Assembly: GCF_013031245.1 (NCBI RefSeq)
Contig: NZ_WPZL01000009.1
Location: 62,001 to 126,000 of the forward strand
Length of the DNA stretch: 64,000 nucleotides
Reading direction: 5' to 3'
From: Ruegeria lacuscaerulensis
Lineage (GTDB): Bacteria; Pseudomonadota; Alphaproteobacteria; Rhodobacterales; Rhodobacteraceae
The translations under genes were made by a program, and so were the position numbers. The notes below the pieces were generated by a model, which had not been told where the DNA came from, made no database searches, and saw nothing but the letters and a program-made list of their open reading frames with translations. Position 1 is the first letter of the stretch. Every line of letters starts with the position of its first letter. Shown one piece after another: positions 55,748 through 64,000 of this stretch.

Positions 55748-57757
55748 ATGTCGACGACAATCACGGTAACGTCTGCTGCAGAGCTGAACCAGGCTCTATC
55801 ACAGGCGACAGGTGGGGAAACGATATTGCTTGCGGCTGGTGATTACGGGAAGCTCAGCCTCAAAGGCACCCAATTCGCATCAGAAGTGACGATCAAATCC
55901 GCCGATCCGAACAATCAGGCAAGCTTTTCCGAAATGTACCTGACCAATACGTCGAACATTACGTTCGACGAGGTCGTGTTCGATTATACGTACAGTTCGG
56001 GTGATACGGCCACCACCAATAAATTCCTGATCACTGGCAGCAACAATATTACCATCGACAATTCTGTCTTCGATGGTGACCTTAGCAGCGGCACCGGCCT
56101 TGGCAAAGGGTTGGTCATCCGGAGCTCGGACAATATTGATGTCATCAACACCGAATTCCATTCCTGGTGGAAAGCTTTGGGTGCCGCGAAATCGAGCGAC
56201 ATCAACTTCTCGGGCAACAACATCCACACAATCCGATCGGACGGCATTTCGCTCGGAGAAGTCCAGAATGTTCTGATTGAGAACAACTATATTCATGATT
56301 TCGGTGGTGCCGCAGGCTCCAAAGATCACCGCGACATGATCCAGGTCCAGCGCTCGAACGGGACCGGCAGCAGCGACATCATCATCCGCAACAATGTCCT
56401 TGACATGGGTGATGGTGATTACACGCAGGGGATCTGGTTTGGGGGTGACAAAGCCACATTTAAGGATCCAACGAACTGGCACTACAATGTCGTGATCGAG
56501 AACAATATTATCTACAATGCGCATGCAAACGGTCTTGCCGTGCACATGACACAGGGGCTGGATATCACGAACAATACGCTGATCGCCGTGCCGTCGGGTC
56601 AGACCGGCGGCGTGGCCATACCCAAAATCCTTGTGACGGGCGGATCCAAGGACGTGACGATCGAACAGAACATCACGCCTGCCATTGTCAGTCCCACGGT
56701 CCTTGCGTCCGACGCCAACTGGACCGTTCAGGACAATGCGATCATTCAGCCCAAGAACTATGATGCGCATTTCATCTTTCATGCGACGGCTGCCAACGAC
56801 GGACATAACCAATATGGCGTCATCCCAGGCAGCACGGCGGATTTGTTGGATGCTGGGTCGAGTCTGTCCGATGCCTTTCCGTTTGACTATTACAGCTGGG
56901 TTGGCAGCTCCAACTCCACAGTGGTGAACCCTGGCGGTTCGGGATCGGGTAATACGGGCACGACAACCCCGGTCCCGACAGCGCCTAGCGGCGGCACGAC
57001 AACCCCGACGACCCCGGTAGATGACACGACGGGTTCGACCGGAACCAACACGGGCACGACGACACCGGCCCCGACAGCACCTAGCGGCGGTACGACAACT
57101 CCGACGACCCCGGTAGATGACACGACGGGTTCGACCGGAACTTCGGGCGCGACGGGATCGCAATCCCCGATGGTCTTTGACGACTTCGTGCTGGACATTG
57201 CCGGATTGTCGGGCCGCGCGTTGAAGGACGATGCGCATGTTGTCGATACGGCGACCGGTCCCGTCGTCCACCTCGACGGCCATAAGGATCAGGTGAAGCT
57301 TGGACGGATGAAGCAGTTCGAAGATTCCGATCAGCTTGCCTTTACCGTCGAGTTTGCCCGGGATGAGGCCGATGGCGCAGCCCAACGCCTGATCTGGAAC
57401 AAAGGACATGTGGGGCTGACTCTGGTCGACGACGGCCTGAAGGTGCATGTCAAGAACAACGACGGCAAGTTTCACGAAGGCTTCCTTGTTAAGGATCTGG
57501 GCCTGAACGATACCGAAGCGCATGAGATCACCCTGATGGTCGATGAGGTCGCGGATCGGCTGCAGGTTCTGGTCGATGACGAGGTTGTCCTCGACAGGAC
57601 AGATATCGATCTGGATTTTACCGGTGGTCGCGAATGGGGCTGGGACATCGGTTTCAGCCGGGGCCGTTATGCCGATGGCGATCTCAGCGGCTTTGCGATC
57701 GATGACGAGGTTCAGTTTGTCGATACGCTGGGCAGTTCCGTTGATCTGATGGGCTGA
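55748..57757 (+). CDS. Parallel beta-helix protein with Thr/Pro repeat linker and lectin-like C-terminus
   Basis: 669 residues and no Sec signal (MSTTITVTSAAELNQALSQA). Residues about 1-390 form a right-handed beta-helix that matches the neighbour at 54016 (IRSDGISLGEVQNVLIENN, KDHRDMIQVQRS). Residues about 400-465 are a linker of two 32-residue repeats rich in Thr, Pro and Gly. Residues about 475-669 look like a concanavalin/LamG-type domain (HVGLTLVDDGLKVHVKNN, ADRLQVLVDDEVVLDRTDI). The absent signal peptide and the acidic composition suggest type I secretion, although the usual GGxGxDxxx repeats are not obvious. It may process extracellular polysaccharide. Confidence 0.85.
   Translation: MSTTITVTSAAELNQALSQATGGETILLAAGDYGKLSLKGTQFASEVTIKSADPNNQASFSEMYLTNTSNITFDEVVFDYTYSSGDTATTNKFLITGSNNITIDNSVFDGDLSSGTGLGKGLVIRSSDNIDVINTEFHSWWKALGAAKSSDINFSGNNIHTIRSDGISLGEVQNVLIENNYIHDFGGAAGSKDHRDMIQVQRSNGTGSSDIIIRNNVLDMGDGDYTQGIWFGGDKATFKDPTNWHYNVVIENNIIYNAHANGLAVHMTQGLDITNNTLIAVPSGQTGGVAIPKILVTGGSKDVTIEQNITPAIVSPTVLASDANWTVQDNAIIQPKNYDAHFIFHATAANDGHNQYGVIPGSTADLLDAGSSLSDAFPFDYYSWVGSSNSTVVNPGGSGSGNTGTTTPVPTAPSGGTTTPTTPVDDTTGSTGTNTGTTTPAPTAPSGGTTTPTTPVDDTTGSTGTSGATGSQSPMVFDDFVLDIAGLSGRALKDDAHVVDTATGPVVHLDGHKDQVKLGRMKQFEDSDQLAFTVEFARDEADGAAQRLIWNKGHVGLTLVDDGLKVHVKNNDGKFHEGFLVKDLGLNDTEAHEITLMVDEVADRLQVLVDDEVVLDRTDIDLDFTGGREWGWDIGFSRGRYADGDLSGFAIDDEVQFVDTLGSSVDLMG
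56954..57145 (+). repeat. 96-bp tandem repeat (two copies) in the linker of the beta-helix gene
   Basis: Copies at 56954-57049 and 57050-57145, period 96 bp (32 residues). Each encodes TGTTTP(V/A)PTAPSGG followed by TTTPTTPVDDTTGSTGT. The few differences are mostly synonymous, so duplication was recent or homogenised. Copy number could vary between strains. Confidence 0.9.
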
Positions 57758-57790
57758 CGGCCAGATCTTTGATCGCACTTAGAACAACGA

Positions 57791-57830
57791 AAGGGCAGGT
57801 CGGGGTTTTCCGACCTGCCCTTTCCTTTTT
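57791..57830 (+). terminator. Strong terminator after the beta-helix gene
   Basis: Stem AAGGGCAGGTCGG / CCGACCTGCCCTT (13 bp, perfect) with loop GGTTTT, followed by TCCTTTTT. Confidence 0.92.
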
Positions 57831-57899
57831 CACCGGATGCATTGTCAAACCTGTCACGACTCCGGCATATGGTGCCTATTGGGTTGAGAGTTTCCTGTC

Positions 57900-58691
57900 A
57901 TGATTTTGTCCGACCGCCACAGATTTGTATTCATACATGTGCCGAAATGCGCCGGCACTTCGGTGCGGACGGCTGTTCTGCCCTACCACGACGCGGATGA
58001 GCGGTTTTTGAAAACGGTTGAGCGGCACCCGGAACTGGGTGAGATTGATTTTCGTCACCTCCCCCTGCATTTGCTGCGCGACCTCGACCCGGAAGCTTTT
58101 GAGAAGCTGAAGCTTTATGACAGTTATGCCCTGCTGCGTGATCCGTATCAGCGCTTTCGATCTGCCATGGCGCAGCGGGCCAAGATGTACCTGGGCAGCG
58201 AGTTCGCGCAGCTTGGCGAAAACGAGCTGCGTGGTGAGCTGGGTCGTGTGCAGGACTACCTGCTGTCAGAGCCTCGTGTGATTGCGCCGGAATTCATTCA
58301 TTTCGCCCGACAATCGGATTTCGTTCAGATCGGTAATGAGCGTCTGGTGCATCATCTTTTCCCGGTCGAGCACCTCGATCTGCTTGCCAAGGCGCTGGCC
58401 CGGCATATCGGCGCAGACACACTGCAGATCGGGCATGCCAACAAGACACAGGTGTTTCGCAACCCGCGCCTGAAACATGTCGCGCGCACCGGCAGCCAAC
58501 TGGCTCGCCGGGTGCTACCCGGCGCGGTGCATGAAACGCTGCGCCGGTCAGCGCGGCGGGTGCTGATGAAACCGGTCACCACGACCGAGCGATCGGTTTT
58601 TGATGCAGTGGAGGTCCAAGAGTTTATCGCCAGCTACTACTGTGCGGATATCGCCCTATACAAAGAGGTGCAGGCGGGTATGGCCGCTTAG
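57900..58691 (+). CDS. Sulfotransferase family 2-like protein
   Basis: 263-residue cytosolic sulfotransferase. The 5'-PSB motif FIHVPKCAGTSVRTAV (about 11-26) is the classic HxPKxAGTS form of carbohydrate sulfotransferases. The 3'-PB motif LLRDPYQRFRSAM (about 78-90) follows at the usual spacing. It follows the strong terminator of the beta-helix gene by about 70 bases, so it has its own promoter. The acceptor is probably a sugar unit of the local polysaccharide. Confidence 0.87.
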   Translation: MILSDRHRFVFIHVPKCAGTSVRTAVLPYHDADERFLKTVERHPELGEIDFRHLPLHLLRDLDPEAFEKLKLYDSYALLRDPYQRFRSAMAQRAKMYLGSEFAQLGENELRGELGRVQDYLLSEPRVIAPEFIHFARQSDFVQIGNERLVHHLFPVEHLDLLAKALARHIGADTLQIGHANKTQVFRNPRLKHVARTGSQLARRVLPGAVHETLRRSARRVLMKPVTTTERSVFDAVEVQEFIASYYCADIALYKEVQAGMAA

Positions 58692-58701
58692 ACCGCTCTG
58701 A

Positions 58702-59562
58702 TCAGGAATTGTCGTTACCGGCTTGCAGCAGTTTCCGGGCGGCAGCGATACGTTCTTCGCTCCAGTTCCAGCGCAGTTTCTGCACCGGAACCGTTCCGGC
58801 ACTGAGCAGCTCGGCGGTCTCTTCAAAATTGATGTTGTGTGTGACCGCGTCATGCACGAGGTGCGGGCCATAGCAACTGATTTTCGGCACTTCATCAAAT
58901 GCGTGCCGGAACCTGCGGTTTGTCAGGTACAGATAGTCGAGCATGATATGCGGCCAGTAATAATTATGCGGTTTCGACCGGCCGTCCCAGTAGCCAAAAC
59001 TGGCCTCTTCCCAAAGAGATACGAACGTTCCTCCCGGTTCCGAGGCAAGAAACCAATTGGTCATCGATCGGCGCATGTTTGGCCAGGTGAACCAGGTATC
59101 GTTTTTGGTCCATGTGAAGGCAAAAAAACCTCGTTGGGCCGCCATCGGCAGCCAATTGTCGAGCGGCATCAGGCAATATGTCGTGGCGTCCACCCAGACA
59201 CCGCCATGCTGCCTGAGAAGCCTCAGGCGCAGCAGGTCGGCATAGGACTGAACCGGCAGCTTCGACGGGTCGTGGGGCAAGTCGGCAACCTGTGCCGCGC
59301 TTTCAGCGTCCAGAACGCGGATATCCCAGTCAGGATTGTGGTGCCGCCACGAGGCGATACAGTCTTTTACAAGCTCGGGGGCGCTGTCTTCGCCGCGGTC
59401 CCAGTAGATCCAGATTTTCCTGGGAATCGGGTGTGGGGCGGAGCGTGCAAAGTGATTGGGTTTTCCATTCAGCTTTTTGTGGGCACGTCGCCCGATCGTC
59501 GGCAGCATCCGGGCACCCACGATCAGAACGAACAGCCATGTCCAGGGCTTACCAGCGGGCAT
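58702..59562 (-). CDS. Capsular polysaccharide synthesis glycosyltransferase (GT32-like)
   Basis: 286-residue protein of the Caps_synth/GT32 type. The sugar-nucleotide region reads IPRKIWIYWDRGEDSAPELV and, later, YADLLRLRLLRQHGGVWVDA, where the GGVWVDA motif replaces the DxD of classical GT-A enzymes. An N-terminal hydrophobic segment suggests membrane association. It converges with the sulfotransferase at 57900 (10 bases between stops). Donor and acceptor are not predictable. Confidence 0.87.
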   Translation of the reverse strand: MPAGKPWTWLFVLIVGARMLPTIGRRAHKKLNGKPNHFARSAPHPIPRKIWIYWDRGEDSAPELVKDCIASWRHHNPDWDIRVLDAESAAQVADLPHDPSKLPVQSYADLLRLRLLRQHGGVWVDATTYCLMPLDNWLPMAAQRGFFAFTWTKNDTWFTWPNMRRSMTNWFLASEPGGTFVSLWEEASFGYWDGRSKPHNYYWPHIMLDYLYLTNRRFRHAFDEVPKISCYGPHLVHDAVTHNINFEETAELLSAGTVPVQKLRWNWSEERIAAARKLLQAGNDNS

Positions 59563-59815
59563 ACATACTCCACTACACGTTATATCAAACTTCTAATCGC
59601 CACCTGAACGTTGCGCCAGTGATGCGTGGCATATCATTCGATTTCCGGCGCTGGTTCCACCTCACTGTGAGGGGGCGGCAACAATAAAGGGTGAAACAAG
59701 TCATTGTTGGGGGAATGGCCTCGGGATACCGTTACATCCTAGGATTTATTGTAAACGATGGTCAGCAAAGTATGATTCAGCGGAATTGGGCTCTGGGCCC
59801 GTAGGGTAAGATATT

Positions 59816-60535
59816 ATGGCGGTCGTCTCGCAGGTTCTGAAAGCCGTTTATTTCGATATTACTAAGGTCGGCAGCAGCAGTCTGAAGGAAACATTCTGGG
59901 AACTGGATCATGGCGAACCTTTCAAGGGGCGCGGGATCAGACGTGTCATTAACAATGTGCACTGGCGGCTGGCGCGCGCCAAATTGATTCAGCCGCGCAA
60001 TATTCACGAACAGGACGGATATCGCACACAGATTTTCGCCAAGGCTATCGTGCCGGACGGATATGCCACTTTCACTCTGGTCCGGGATCCGGTTGCCAGG
60101 ATCAAATCGGCCTGGAGGGACAAGGTGCACCGCAACCAGTTCCGCTGGCGCAACGAAGAGATGGACATCGATAACGAAGGTTTGCCGCTGGACCCGACCT
60201 TTGGCGAGTTCATCGACCATTTCCATGACTACCGCGCCGTCAGCCGCCCGGTCCGTGTGCACACCACGCCCTATTCATGGCATCTGGGCCCGGATATCGG
60301 CTTTTTCGATCATGTCTTCCGGCTGGAGGCGGTGAACGAGATGAACGCGTTTCTGAGCGCGCAACTGGGCAGGCCGTTTCCGGTGCAGCACGTGAACAAA
60401 TCCGCAGCAAGCCGGCGCGATACCACGCTGACCCCCCGGCAGATTGACGCTTTGTTACAGATCACTCAGGCAGATTACACTCTGCTTGGGGATATGTATG
60501 ATATCAAAGTAGCTGAGAGCAGCTTTGCCGCATGA
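59816..60535 (+). CDS. Sulfotransferase family 2-like protein
   Basis: 239-residue protein. The 5'-PSB motif is FDITKVGSSSLKETF (about 14-28), a variant with Val-Gly-Ser-Ser in place of CAGTS, and the 3'-PB motif is FTLVRDPVARIKSAW (about 84-98). The His-rich middle (FIDHFHDYRAVSRPVRVHTT) matches carbohydrate sulfotransferases. It is transcribed with the Wzy-like gene 33 bases downstream. Confidence 0.83.
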   Translation: MAVVSQVLKAVYFDITKVGSSSLKETFWELDHGEPFKGRGIRRVINNVHWRLARAKLIQPRNIHEQDGYRTQIFAKAIVPDGYATFTLVRDPVARIKSAWRDKVHRNQFRWRNEEMDIDNEGLPLDPTFGEFIDHFHDYRAVSRPVRVHTTPYSWHLGPDIGFFDHVFRLEAVNEMNAFLSAQLGRPFPVQHVNKSAASRRDTTLTPRQIDALLQITQADYTLLGDMYDIKVAESSFAA

Positions 60536-60568
60536 TGCTTCCGGTGAGAAAGAGGAAAGTCTGACGCA

Positions 60569-61924
60569 ATGACACTTGCCGCACAATCCGGAGCCCGGAT
60601 GCGAGGGGCAGTGGCAGAGGCTTCGCCCAACCGGCTTCTGATCGCGCTGTTCCTCGTGTCGCTTGTTATGCCCTTTTACTTCTTTCTGGGCAGTCTCCGG
60701 CTGAGCATGTATCGTGTCTACCTGCTCGTTTTTATGTTCACCTTTGTGATCCGTTGGTTAAATGGTTCGGCGGGGCGGATACGTGTCCCGGACATTCTGA
60801 TGATTTTCGCAAGCCTGTGGATGGCGGGGGCGCTGTTCATCAACCACGGGATTGGCTCGCAATTCGAATTCGCGGGCATTCTGGTGATCGAGACGGTCGT
60901 CCCCTATCTTGCGGCGCGGGTTCTGATCAGAAGCCTTGCCTCGTTCCGGACTTTTGTGTGGTGGTACTTCGCGATCATAGTCACACTGTTGCCTATCGCG
61001 TTCTATGAGAACCTGACCGGGACTCCGATCCTGCTGGAGCTCTTCGGCAGCGTTCTTTCGGTTTACAGCGACGTCACCCAGTCACCCCGACTCGGGCTGG
61101 AGCGCGCTCAGGTGTCGATGCCCCATCCGATCCTGTTCGGGGTCTTCTGTGCCCCCGTTTTCGCCCTGTCGTGGTATACCCTCAGCCCCGATGGGGCACT
61201 GTTCAAACAGGCCAGTAAGTCTTTCATTGCAGGGGCCGGGGTCTTCTGTTCGCTGTCTGCCGGGGCGTTTCTGGGAGTGGTGTTGCAGGCGTGCCTTATT
61301 GGCTGGGATGAGTTGATAAAGCGTATCAAGTTCATCAAGAATCGCTGGAAGCTTTTTACCATCCTCTTTGGCGCTCTTTACATCGTGCTCGAGATGGCTT
61401 CGAACCGAAACGCATTTCATATCATCGCGTCCGAGTTGTCTTTTTCCAAAGGGTCCGCCTGGCACAGAATTCACATTTTCAACGAAGCGATAGACGACGT
61501 TCTCAGAAACCCATTTACCGGTGTCGGGCGGGGTTACTGGACCCGTCCCCGCTGGATGAAAGCGAGTGTCGATAATTTCTGGCTGCTTGCTGCATTGCGC
61601 TACGGTATTCCGGCCTGGTTCATGCTGACGCTTGCCGGTGTCCTGGTCTGCTGGAAAGCCGTGTTCACCCCCCTGACCGGTGAATACGCCCGGGCGCGGC
61701 GGGGATATGTAATTGCATTTACCGGCATGATGGTTTCGGCTTTTACGGTTCACATATGGGACGCGACATATTGCGCATTCATGTTCCTGTTGGGGGCCGG
61801 GGTGTGGTTTTCCGACCCTGACTGCACGCAGGAGAGCGGGTCTGAAACCGCAGAACCCAAGCCAGTAAGGCGCAAGATCAGATATACGAGATTCCCCAAG
61901 CCCTCTACGGAAGCCACGTCATAG
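60569..61924 (+). CDS. O-antigen ligase/polymerase-like membrane protein (Wzy/WaaL)
   Basis: 451-residue integral membrane protein with about 10-12 helices and a large central loop. Typical Wzy_C features are visible: SKGSAWHRIHIFNEAIDDVL and NPFTGVGRGYWTR, followed by SVDNFWLLAALRYGIPAWFM. It would polymerise or ligate sugar repeat units on the periplasmic face. GAGGAAAG lies upstream of the ATG. The C-terminus is a charged cytosolic tail. Wzy and WaaL cannot be told apart by sequence. Confidence 0.85.
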   Translation: MTLAAQSGARMRGAVAEASPNRLLIALFLVSLVMPFYFFLGSLRLSMYRVYLLVFMFTFVIRWLNGSAGRIRVPDILMIFASLWMAGALFINHGIGSQFEFAGILVIETVVPYLAARVLIRSLASFRTFVWWYFAIIVTLLPIAFYENLTGTPILLELFGSVLSVYSDVTQSPRLGLERAQVSMPHPILFGVFCAPVFALSWYTLSPDGALFKQASKSFIAGAGVFCSLSAGAFLGVVLQACLIGWDELIKRIKFIKNRWKLFTILFGALYIVLEMASNRNAFHIIASELSFSKGSAWHRIHIFNEAIDDVLRNPFTGVGRGYWTRPRWMKASVDNFWLLAALRYGIPAWFMLTLAGVLVCWKAVFTPLTGEYARARRGYVIAFTGMMVSAFTVHIWDATYCAFMFLLGAGVWFSDPDCTQESGSETAEPKPVRRKIRYTRFPKPSTEATS

Positions 61925-61933
61925 CCATGCGCG

Positions 61934-62608
61934 TCATCCCGTGATCGTCCAGCGCTTCTGAACCATCCGCACGGCGCGGCGCAGGCGGCGCAGGGGCGGC
62001 ATCCGGTTCGACAGGATCGCGTGCGTTTCGTCATCGCTCATGTCACCGCGCAATGATGCGCGGGGTCGGAGGAAGCTCTGGTGCCGGAAACTGCCGCCAT
62101 CGCTGGACCATGCGGTTGTGTATCCGGCCGCCTGCAATGCGCGCAGCACCCGCGCGTCATAGCGGCCAAAGGGGATGCCCGCCTCGGTGACTGCATGCCC
62201 GCAGATATCCTCGAGCCGGGCGCGGGAGGTCTGCAATTCTTGTCTCAGGTCAGCGTCGCTCAGCGTGGGCCAGGCGGTGTGATCGATGCCATGGCTACCG
62301 ATGGTCATGCCTGCCTCCGAAAGCGCCCGCAGATGCGCCTTGTCCAACGATCCGGATTGTCCGATCCGTCCGGTCAGCACGAAAAACCGGGCCTGCAGCC
62401 CATGGTCCACCAGAGCGGGCAGGGCGATGTCGTGATCTGACAGGTTGCCGTCGTCGAACGTGATCTGGAACCCCTCAGGTGCTTTGGCCACCTGTGCCAG
62501 AACCTGTTCGAATTGGTGGGGTGAGACCCAATAGGGGGCCTCATCGGTTTCCAGAGTGCGACGGGGTTCGCCAATGCCATGGAAATTGAGGCCAACCGCA
62601 TGTGTCAT
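61934..62608 (-). CDS. Polysaccharide deacetylase family protein
   Basis: 224-residue carbohydrate esterase 4 (NodB homology) protein. The catalytic motif QITFDDGNLSDHD provides the Asp pair, and GSHGIDHTAWP provides the two metal histidines (HxxxH pattern); AGIPFGRYDARVLRAL matches the third motif (usually RxPYG). No signal peptide is visible, so it may be cytosolic or act on a lipid-linked intermediate. Its ATG overlaps the stop of the upstream GNAT-like gene by 4 bases. Confidence 0.9.
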   Translation of the reverse strand: MTHAVGLNFHGIGEPRRTLETDEAPYWVSPHQFEQVLAQVAKAPEGFQITFDDGNLSDHDIALPALVDHGLQARFFVLTGRIGQSGSLDKAHLRALSEAGMTIGSHGIDHTAWPTLSDADLRQELQTSRARLEDICGHAVTEAGIPFGRYDARVLRALQAAGYTTAWSSDGGSFRHQSFLRPRASLRGDMSDDETHAILSNRMPPLRRLRRAVRMVQKRWTITG

Positions 62609-63630
62609 CGGCGGGCCTTCATGCGCGTATGCACCGTCTCGGCGGTTCGGATAAGGGCCGTGGTCAGGCCCGGAGGCTGGAATTCATAAGGCCCTGCGGC
62701 GGTGACCTCGGTACCGCCCGTGCGCAGTTTGAAACGGGTCACGCTGGGGTTGGTCATGGCGTCAATTCCGCCCAGATCGAACCAGCGCAGCCCATGGGCT
62801 TTGCAGTGCAGGATGGCCTGCCACATCAGGTAGTGCCCGGCATTGAGCCTCCGCCCGGCGTCGGACGTGGCGCCGAACAGATAGACACCGTTGGTGCCCG
62901 CCCGCCCGATTGTCATGGCACCCACATCAGACCCGTCCTGCCGCGCGAACAGAACCGCGTGGCTGAAATCCGGGCCGTTGAGGTGATAGTAGAACTCGGG
63001 CGGGATGTCCGGGCTGAAACCTTTGGCGGCCTGTACCTGTTGATAGAGGCTGTGAAACCGGTCTGCACACTCTGCAATCGGCAGGGTTTCAAGCTCCATC
63101 CCCGATTTCAGGGCGTTGCGCAGGGGGTTGCGCCATTTGCCGTGCAGGGCGCGCATCAGGGTATCCTCATCCTGATCGCAATCGATGATCACCGTTCGGT
63201 ACAGAGAGGAGCGGTCGGTGGATACAAAACCCGCCGCAGCCGCTATCTGGTCCACAGACGGGACGTCGCGCAGCGCTGAAGCAGGTAGCCGCATCCGCAG
63301 GATATGCCCGCTTTGCTGCGCGTAGGCGCGCAGGGCGGCAAAGACAGCCTCCAGTTTCTCGGACGTGGTGTCGGGCTGTACCAGCGGACCGGCGGCGATC
63401 CAGGCGATACCGCGCCCCAGCCCCGGCACGGGTTTGAGGCGCAGACAGGCCGCAGCGACCGATTGACCTGCCTGATCCGACAGGGTGACGAATTGCGCCT
63501 TGGCACCGATCCGTTGCGCCGCCGCCTGCGCATAAGTCAGGGTCTGTTCATAGGTCAGGTCGCGGAAATAGGCACTGATCCGGGGCCAGTCTTCGGCGGC
63601 GACAGTCTGCAGCGTAAGAGGCTGGGTCAT
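62605..63630 (-). CDS. GNAT/FemAB-like acyltransferase
   Basis: 341-residue protein starting at the ATG at 63630 (MTQPLTLQTVAAEDW). It resembles FemAB/peptidoglycan bridge-type and polysaccharide-associated GNAT proteins. The C-terminal half has GTNGVYLFGATSDAG and GLRWFDLGGIDAM, the pattern of LPS- and EPS-linked acyltransferases. It overlaps both the deacetylase and the upstream gene by 4 bases, making a three-gene unit. An extended upstream start inside the neighbouring gene is rejected. Confidence 0.8.
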   Translation of the reverse strand: MTQPLTLQTVAAEDWPRISAYFRDLTYEQTLTYAQAAAQRIGAKAQFVTLSDQAGQSVAAACLRLKPVPGLGRGIAWIAAGPLVQPDTTSEKLEAVFAALRAYAQQSGHILRMRLPASALRDVPSVDQIAAAAGFVSTDRSSLYRTVIIDCDQDEDTLMRALHGKWRNPLRNALKSGMELETLPIAECADRFHSLYQQVQAAKGFSPDIPPEFYYHLNGPDFSHAVLFARQDGSDVGAMTIGRAGTNGVYLFGATSDAGRRLNAGHYLMWQAILHCKAHGLRWFDLGGIDAMTNPSVTRFKLRTGGTEVTAAGPYEFQPPGLTTALIRTAETVHTRMKARR

Positions 63631-64000
63631 AGCCGCGTCCGTATCCAACTGGTCCAGAGCCTGCCGGGTCTGAGCCCCAGACGGGGCCGGAACTTCAGGA
63701 ACCAGGCACGGTAATAAAACAGGTGCAGCGCATCCGCCCACCAAAGCAGAATCCTCGCCCGCAGCCTTGCCAAGGGTAGATCCGGGGCCAGTACGATGTT
63801 ATGGATCGGTACCAGTTCCCCGCCATAGCTGAGCTTGTATTCGTATTCTCCGGCCCCGGCCTCGACCAGCGTGATGCCATCCCCGATCAGCCCTTCCACC
63901 CGCTCGACCAGTCCGACGCGCCCCAGTCCGACTTTCGCGAATTCAGGGTCTGTTTCGCGGGCATTCAGCCACCAGTAAGCCTTGTCGCCCAGCGTATAGC
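63627..64000 (-). CDS. C-terminal part of another GNAT-like protein (5' end outside window)
   Basis: The frame is open to the right edge, so only about 124 C-terminal residues are seen. They include YTLGDKAYWWLNARETDPEF and LVPIHNIVLAPDLPLARL, the Trp-rich strands and closing helix of a GNAT-like or CelD-type acyltransferase used in polysaccharide loci. It ends 4 bases inside the next gene, continuing the operon. Confidence 0.65.
   Translation of the reverse strand, partial: YTLGDKAYWWLNARETDPEFAKVGLGRVGLVERVEGLIGDGITLVEAGAGEYEYKLSYGGELVPIHNIVLAPDLPLARLRARILLWWADALHLFYYRAWFLKFRPRLGLRPGRLWTSWIRTRL

Noticed and set aside
54016-55764. 582-codon version of the minus-strand beta-helix gene
   Set aside because: The first 157 codons have random composition; the signal peptide begins at 55293.
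55880-57778. Long open frame (over 600 codons) on the minus strand opposite the second beta-helix gene
   Set aside because: It mirrors the codon pattern of the real gene, is rich in Arg and His, has no domain, and lacks a ribosome site. It is an antisense shadow.
1-64000. CRISPR array, rRNA operon, retron or known anti-phage system
   Set aside because: No regularly spaced repeats, rRNA-like sequence, reverse transcriptase or recognisable defence gene set was seen. The DUF4143 ATPase alone is not enough to call a defence system.

Overview
The window looks like chromosomal DNA of a marine roseobacter-group alphaproteobacterium (Rhodobacteraceae). The signs are a GC-rich coding style, a gpmI-envC-ctpA operon, a complete Na+-translocating NADH:quinone reductase (nqrABCDEF with apbE and nqrM), a TRAP transporter tied to amino-acid-type oxidases, and several arylsulfotransferase, sulfotransferase and sulfatase genes. 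No strain assignment can be made by reading alone.

Layout. (1) 1-19.5 kb is dense housekeeping sequence: the end of an MFS exporter, ctpA/envC/gpmI, a sulfatase, a PAPS-type sulfotransferase-like gene, nqrM, apbE, a CBS-domain protein, a PPP-family phosphatase, a UDP-glucuronate 4-epimerase-like gene, nqrABCDEF, a THUMP/RlmL-like RNA methyltransferase and tRNA-Pro(CGG). (2) 19.5-34 kb, just after the tRNA, is looser accessory DNA. It holds a mobile-element-like remnant, a secreted esterase, a methyltransferase fragment, a TPR protein, a 2-keto-4-pentenoate hydratase-like gene, a divergent SnoaL-like/HxlR pair with a palindromic operator, a multicopper oxidase gene split by one TGA, a decayed gltS, an ankyrin protein, a serine hydrolase and a reductive-dehalogenase-like Fe-S protein. 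Diverged copies of one intergenic repeat lie between them. (3) 33.8-40.9 kb is a self-contained catabolic unit: a LysR regulator diverging from TRAP dctQMP, followed by a three-part flavin/Fe-S oxidoreductase (DAO + 2Fe-2S + FAD/BFD) and RidA. (4) 41.2-43.2 kb has a DUF4143 ATPase and a truncated plasmid RepC-like gene. (5) 43.5-64 kb is a polysaccharide locus.

The polysaccharide locus is the most unusual part. Three full arylsulfotransferase-family (ASST) paralogues and the amputated 5' end of a fourth surround an rml (dTDP-rhamnose) operon. All four rml genes are ruined: rfbB, rfbD and rfbA keep both ends but have lost their middles, and rfbC has lost its start and carries two 1-nt deletions. 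Downstream are a GT-C glycosyltransferase, a small YIGPGAG membrane protein overlapping a membrane-anchored sulfotransferase, two divergent paralogous parallel beta-helix proteins (one with a Sec signal, one without but with a Thr/Pro repeat linker and a C-terminal lectin-like domain), two more sulfotransferases, a capsule-type glycosyltransferase, an O-antigen ligase/polymerase-like protein, a polysaccharide deacetylase and two GNAT/FemAB-like genes. My inference is that this locus makes, sulfates and trims a surface or secreted polysaccharide, and that it recently lost its own local rhamnose supply.
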